From contig CAYNYF010000044.1 in assembly GCA_964401385.1 (NCBI GenBank), positions 1 through 35,478 on the forward strand: DNA of 35,478 bases, in the 5' to 3' direction. This stretch comes from CAYNYF01 sp964401385 (lineage in GTDB: Bacteria; Planctomycetota; Phycisphaerae; SM23-33). Of this stretch, positions 32,279-35,478 are shown piece after piece. The translations under genes and the position numbers were made by a program. How positions within the stretch are numbered: position 1 is the stretch's first letter; every line of letters starts with the position of its first letter. A model generated the notes under the pieces. The model was not told the DNA's origin. It saw only the letters and a program-made list of their open reading frames with translations, and searched no databases.

Positions 32279-32543
32279 CACGGCCGGGCGGCGGCGGTGG
32301 AGGGGGTGCAGGTGGACCGTTAACCTGCCGTGAGGGACAGGCGGGCGAAGCAGGCGCGATGCGTGGTGAATCTCTCGCCGCGTTTCGGCCGGCCCGGGCG
32401 CAATAACATCACGGGGTGGCCACGCCCAGACCCGGTCGCAACCACCCCGCTTTCGCCGCGGCCCCGGCGGTGACGCAGCGGGGCCCAAAGGGCCTCGCCG
32501 CGCTCGCTTGACGCCGCGACTAATGGCTTGGCCAAGCCTGAAT

Positions 32544-32714
32544 TCAACCCCGGCCGGTGGACCTGCCTTTCGCAGTGCGACGCCGCTTGGGCCTCTGCTG
32601 CCGCGCTTGTCGCAGGGCGGCGCGAACCAGTTCGGCCTGCCACCCGAGCAGTTCCAGGACGGCTTCGAGCGTCGCCTCCAGCGACAGTTCCGTTTTGCGT
32701 AAGTTCTTTGCCAT
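32544..32714 (-). CDS. Small basic protein divergent from the repressor
   Basis: The product is 56 residues: MAKNLRKTELSLEATLEAVL begins an amphipathic helix (ELLGWQAELVRAALRQARQQ), followed by a strongly basic tail (RPKRRRTAKGRS). AAGGA sits 5 bases before the ATG. A perfect TTGACA-17-TATACA promoter (32766-32794) reads into it and is overlapped by repressor half-sites, which argues for a real gene. It could be a DNA-binding or nucleoid-like helper, or an antirepressor. No family recognised. No phage structural genes are nearby, but the arrangement resembles a phage or ICE control switch. Confidence 0.6.
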   Translation of the reverse strand: MAKNLRKTELSLEATLEAVLELLGWQAELVRAALRQARQQRPKRRRTAKGRSTGRG

Positions 32715-32720
32715 TGTTCC

Positions 32721-32748
32721 TTGTGTTGGCGGCGAAAGCGGGTATAAT
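32721..32748 (+). promoter_or_regulatory. Candidate promoter reading toward the repressor
   Basis: TTGTGT (32721-32726), a 16-base spacer and a perfect TATAAT (32743-32748). It faces the opposing promoter at 32766-32794, so the two transcripts would overlap. The leader to 32822 is about 65 bases. Confidence 0.4.
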
Positions 32749-32753
32749 CCCGC

Positions 32754-32778
32754 TCGCGAACGTTGTGTATATTCGCGA
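32754..32778. promoter_or_regulatory. Candidate repressor operator O1
   Basis: TCGCGAA-(11 bases)-TTCGCGA: perfect 7-bp arms covering the -10 box (TATACA, 32771-32766) of the small gene's promoter. Confidence 0.55.
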
Positions 32779-32794
32779 TTGGGCGCATTGTCAA
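32766..32794 (-). promoter_or_regulatory. Consensus promoter of the small divergent gene
   Basis: On the minus strand, TTGACA (32794-32789), a 17-base spacer and TATACA (32771-32766); the -35 is perfect. It is overlapped by operator O1 and abutted by O2. Confidence 0.7.
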
Positions 32795-32799
32795 GCATA

Positions 32800-32819
32800 A
32801 AATTCGCGGATACGAATTT
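32800..32819. promoter_or_regulatory. Candidate repressor operator O2
   Basis: AAATTCG-cggata-CGAATTT: perfect 7-bp arms two bases upstream of the repressor's TTG start. It shares the TTCGCG half-site with O1, so autoregulation is likely. Confidence 0.55.
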
Positions 32820-32821
32820 AA

Positions 32822-33844
32822 TTGTTGGCGCGATCTCCCAAGGCGAATATCTGTGGACGGATCGCTCAGATCCGGCGGGAGCTGCATGGAGACCGCGGTA
32901 AGGCCAATTTCGCCAAGGATTTAGGCATATCTCCTTCCACCTACAACTACTACGAGGCCACTCGCGTCCCGCCCGCCGAGGTCCTGGTGAGGATTGCCGA
33001 CGTGGCAGGGGTGGACCTCCGCTGGCTGCTTACGGGCGAGCTGTCGGCCGCAGCCGTGCCGGCCGATCATCCGGCCGTGCAGCGCATTCTCAGTTTGCTG
33101 GCCGCCCACCCCGAGGCGACCGAGCCGCTGGCGGCGTTTGTCGACCTCCTGGCGGCCACGTTCGAATGGCCGGCAAAGGAGTCCCCGACCGAGCCGGCCG
33201 CCGAGCAAGCCCAAGTGGGCGCTGCCCAAACGGCGCGGGCTGCGCCGGCTGGGGGCAAGGCCGAATTCCGCCGCCCGGCGGGGCAGCCGAAAGAAGACTG
33301 GATTCCGATTCTCGGGCGGTCGGCGGCCGGGGTGCCGCAGTTCTGGGCCGACGAGGACGAGGCCGCCGGCGTCACCCAGATGGCGCAGCTCGTCGAGCGC
33401 CACGCCCGGCGGGCCGCCCGGCAGGTCCAGTCGGCGGTGGCGTCCGACCAGGCCGGCCGGGGCGAACAGACCGCCCAGATCATCACCCTGACCGCACCCG
33501 ACGCCGACAACGTGGCCGAGTTCGTGGTGGCCGGAACGCTCAAGCGCAAATACCCGGATGCTTTCGCCGTTCGCATCGACGGCGATTCGATGGCACCGGA
33601 CATTCGCCACGGCGACGTGACGGTCTGCTCGCCGTCGGTTCCCGCGGCCGACGGCCTCCCCGCCGTGGTGCAACTGGAAGGGCAGATCGGCGTTACCTGC
33701 AAGCTCTTCCGCCGCGAAGGCGAGACGGTCCACTTGGTGCCGGTCAACGAGCAGTACGCCCCGCAGGCCTTCGGCGCCGAGCGCGTGCAGTGGGCCCAGC
33801 GCGTGCTCGCCCGCGTCCGCGCGGCCGGTGGCCACGGCCGGTAG
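32822..33844 (+). CDS. LexA/CI-like self-cleaving repressor (XRE HTH + S24 peptidase)
   Basis: The product is 340 residues from TTG 32822; a second TTG follows at once and no ATG or clear ribosome site is available in frame. Residues about 10-70 are an XRE-type HTH: FAKDLGISPSTYNYYEATRV, then VLVRIADVAGVDLRWLLTGE. A low-complexity linker (about 115-155) leads to the S24 domain: ILGRSAAGVPQFW, with A169-G170 as cleavage site; IDGDSMAPD with catalytic S256; VTCKLFRREG with catalytic K294. Both catalytic residues and the cleavage pair are present, so RecA-stimulated self-cleavage after DNA damage is expected from family knowledge. Adjacent operators support autoregulation. At 340 residues it exceeds most CI or LexA proteins because of the linker. 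Confidence 0.9.
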   Translation: MLARSPKANICGRIAQIRRELHGDRGKANFAKDLGISPSTYNYYEATRVPPAEVLVRIADVAGVDLRWLLTGELSAAAVPADHPAVQRILSLLAAHPEATEPLAAFVDLLAATFEWPAKESPTEPAAEQAQVGAAQTARAAPAGGKAEFRRPAGQPKEDWIPILGRSAAGVPQFWADEDEAAGVTQMAQLVERHARRAARQVQSAVASDQAGRGEQTAQIITLTAPDADNVAEFVVAGTLKRKYPDAFAVRIDGDSMAPDIRHGDVTVCSPSVPAADGLPAVVQLEGQIGVTCKLFRREGETVHLVPVNEQYAPQAFGAERVQWAQRVLARVRAAGGHGR

Positions 33845-33896
33845 CGCCGCGGATCGGGCGCGACGACAGCACGGTTCAAGCAATGAGGAGACTGTT

Positions 33897-35042
33897 ATGG
33901 GCATTGGCGACGTTACTGGCGCAGAAGGACGCGTCCTGGAAGACCCGGTCACCCACGTGCGGCTCCATCAGCTCACGGACCATTACGCCCACAGCCACCA
34001 CCCGTACTTTACCAACAGCGGGCTGTGGGACGGCGGGCGGCGGCTTCTGATCGGCTCGGATCGAAGCAACGCCCGCAACTTCTACAGCGTGGAGCTGGCC
34101 AGCGGAAAGATCACGCAACTGACGGACTTCCCGATCAAGTCCGGGCTGAACTCGCTGTCGATGTTCCTCAACCCGACGCGCGACGAGGGCTACTTCGCCC
34201 ACGCCGGGCAGTTGATGGCGCTGGACCTGCGCACGTATCAGCAGCGCTCGCTGTACCGCGTGCCGGAGGGGTTCCGCGCCGGCAACATGAGCTGCACGGC
34301 CGACGGCAAGAGAGTCTGCATGGCCGTCCAGGAGGACCTGTCCGGGCGGATTCGCATGGACCTCGGCCACGGGTACGTGGGCTTCGCGGAGTACTCGGCC
34401 GCCCGCCCGCTGTGCAGGATCGTGGCCGTTGGGGTCGATGGCGGCGAGGCCCGCGTCGCCTACGAGGAGAAGTTCTGGCTGGGGCACATCAATACCTCGC
34501 CCGCCCTGCCGGACGTCCTGACCTTCTGCCACGAAGGGCCGTGGGAGACGATCGACCAGCGCATGTGGCTGCTGACGATCTCCACCGGCGCGGCCGAGCC
34601 GCTGCGGAAGCAGGTCCCCGGCGAGACGATCGGGCACGAGTACTGGTTCGCCGACGGCCAGCGCGTCGGCTACCACGGCAGCAAGGACGGCGTGCATCGC
34701 TTCGGGCACATCCGCTGGGACAACACGGACTGCCGGGAGTACGACTTCCCCTACGGCTCGACGCACTTCCACAGCCTGGACGAGACGCTCATCATCGGCG
34801 ACGGCAGCCGCGAGAGCCCGTACCTGCTGCTGTGGCGCTTGCGGAACGGGCGATACGAAGGCCCCCGGCGGCTGCTGACGCATCGCGGCAGTTGGCACGT
34901 GCAGCTCATTCACGTCCACCCGCGGATGTTCGCCGGCGCCGACGGACAGGTCCGCATCACCTTCACGGCCGACCCGCAAGGCTACGGCAACGTCTACATC
35001 GCCGACGTGCCCGAGTTCGAGTCGCTGCCCGAAGGTCGATAA
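33897..35042 (+). CDS. ogl: Oligogalacturonate lyase (PL22-like)
   Basis: The product is 381 residues. ATG 33897 follows GAGGAG at 33884-33889. The protein has the seven-bladed propeller repeats of oligogalacturonate lyases: HPYFTNSGLWDGGRRLLIGS, NFYSVELASGKITQLTDF, MSCTADGKRVCMAV, EYWFADGQRVGYHG. The strand VQLIHVHPRM carries Q336-x2-H339-x-H341, the spacing of the Mn-binding cluster in the Yersinia enzyme; another ligand is probably H290 or H292 in THFHSLDE. The family cleaves short oligogalacturonides to 5-keto-4-deoxyuronate in the cytoplasm; there is no signal peptide. Its 3' end is followed at once by hairpin repeats. It is isolated from the sugar ABC operon but both point to plant-polysaccharide use. 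Confidence 0.82.
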   Translation: MGIGDVTGAEGRVLEDPVTHVRLHQLTDHYAHSHHPYFTNSGLWDGGRRLLIGSDRSNARNFYSVELASGKITQLTDFPIKSGLNSLSMFLNPTRDEGYFAHAGQLMALDLRTYQQRSLYRVPEGFRAGNMSCTADGKRVCMAVQEDLSGRIRMDLGHGYVGFAEYSAARPLCRIVAVGVDGGEARVAYEEKFWLGHINTSPALPDVLTFCHEGPWETIDQRMWLLTISTGAAEPLRKQVPGETIGHEYWFADGQRVGYHGSKDGVHRFGHIRWDNTDCREYDFPYGSTHFHSLDETLIIGDGSRESPYLLLWRLRNGRYEGPRRLLTHRGSWHVQLIHVHPRMFAGADGQVRITFTADPQGYGNVYIADVPEFESLPEGR

Positions 35043-35052
35043 CGCCGACCCG

Positions 35053-35084
35053 CCTGCCCGCCTGCCGCCGGTCCGGCGGGCAGG
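35053..35084. repeat. Hairpin element just after the oligogalacturonate lyase stop
   Basis: CCTGCCCGCC (35053-35062) and GGCGGGCAGG (35075-35084), perfect 10-bp arms with a 12-base loop. It is a longer-stemmed relative of the 9928 element and may also end transcription. Confidence 0.6.
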
Positions 35085-35161
35085 AATTCAGCAATCACAC
35101 AATTCAGCAAATCAGCAATAGGGAGCAAGACGCAAAGGAACGCAACGACTTGCCTGCCTGG

Positions 35162-35395
35162 GTTGGTGCCATGCTTCTGCCTGCCCACCTCCGGTAGGTA
35201 GGCGGGCACCAGAAGCATGCCACCCTGTGTTGCCTGGCCCTGAACGCAAAGACCCGCCTGCCTGCCTGTCGCCACCGGGTAGGCTTGCCCGTTGGTGCCA
35301 TGCTTCTGCCTGCCCACCTCCGGTAGGTAGGCGGGCACCAGAAGCATGCCACCCTGTGTTGCGTGGTCCTGAACGCAAAGACCCGCCTGCCTGCC
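35162..35395 (+). repeat. Tandem direct duplication, 129-bp period
   Basis: About 105 bases from GTTGGTGCCATGCTTCTG (35162) recur at 35291. They are nearly identical, the clearest difference being tgcctggccctg against tgcgtggtcctg. Each copy is bounded by near-inverted ends GTGcCATGCTTCTG / CAGAAGCATGgCAC around a CCTGCCCACC...GGTAGGTAGGCGGG core, so each folds into a long hairpin. The 23 bases between copies hold cgccaccgggtaggc-like sequence. No gene. Confidence 0.85.
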
Positions 35396-35407
35396 GGTGG
35401 GCAGGTT

Positions 35408-35478
35408 CGCAAGGAAACGCAACGAAACGCAACGATTCGCAACGATTCGCAACGATTCGCAACGATTCGCAACGATTC
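35408..35478 (-). repeat. 10-bp tandem array, inverted copy (continues past window)
   Basis: Units aacgattcgc and aacgaaacgc in strict 10-base phase, reverse complement of the array at 24221-24320. It is preceded by CCTGCCtgccGGTGGGCAGG, as that array is followed by the matching hairpin. It is cut off by the window end. Confidence 0.8.

Noticed and set aside
32544..33844. Prophage
   Set aside because: Apart from the repressor switch no integrase, terminase, portal, capsid, tail or lysis gene is present within the window, so no phage can be claimed.

Overview
The window looks like a high-GC planctomycete chromosome, probably Phycisphaerae-like. Two secreted proteins end in PEP-CTERM anchors, one carries paired 'GDxNxDGxVDGADYTLW' dockerin-like repeats, and there is a sulfatase, an NBR1-like (four-tryptophan) surface protein, a DUF4091/GH123-like secreted enzyme and an oligogalacturonate lyase. 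No rRNA, tRNA or CRISPR was seen. The taxonomic call is inference from gene style, not from a marker gene.

Region 1 (1-11,250) is a carbohydrate-use locus. It holds the tail of a glycosidase-like protein, an amidohydrolase reading left, then a tight rightward operon: TIM-barrel sugar isomerase/epimerase, Gfo/Idh/MocA dehydrogenase, two sugar ABC permeases and a solute-binding protein, with no ATPase gene. A leftward pair follows: a Tat-exported nitroreductase-like protein and a large GH123/DUF4091-like secreted protein. Two operon members have unusual insertions: an extracytoplasmic beta-rich domain inside the second permease and a four-cysteine zinc-ribbon-like loop inside the binding protein.

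Region 2 (11,500-17,150) is leftward: a beta-propeller/dockerin/PEP-CTERM protein, a small PEP-CTERM protein, a broken acyltransferase-like remnant, a sulfatase and a secreted four-tryptophan-domain protein. Region 3 (17,150-20,660) has a dispersed non-coding repeat, an SGNH-hydrolase-like gene, a frameshifted remnant and an APH-fold kinase.

Region 4 (20,660-24,600) is the most accessory-looking part. A TIR-domain protein and a HEPN-type protein (R-x4-H motif) are divergently transcribed from back-to-back promoters. They are a candidate two-gene antiviral or abortive-infection module. Right of it lies over 1 kb of repeat DNA: a G-rich 7-bp array with strong G-quadruplex potential and two different 10-bp arrays.

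Region 5 (24,600-33,850) is signalling and regulation: a GAF/PAS/GGDEF diguanylate cyclase in an operon with a REC-HD-GYP phosphodiesterase, a transposase fragment, an M14-type peptidase/deacylase, a flavodoxin, an ECF sigma factor fused to a HEAT-like tail, and a LexA/CI-type self-cleaving repressor divergent from a tiny basic protein with visible operators. Region 6 is an oligogalacturonate lyase followed by a 129-bp tandem duplication, hairpin elements and a 10-bp array that repeats the 24.2-kb array in inverted orientation. One copy of the hairpin element has entered the GH123-like gene without breaking its frame.
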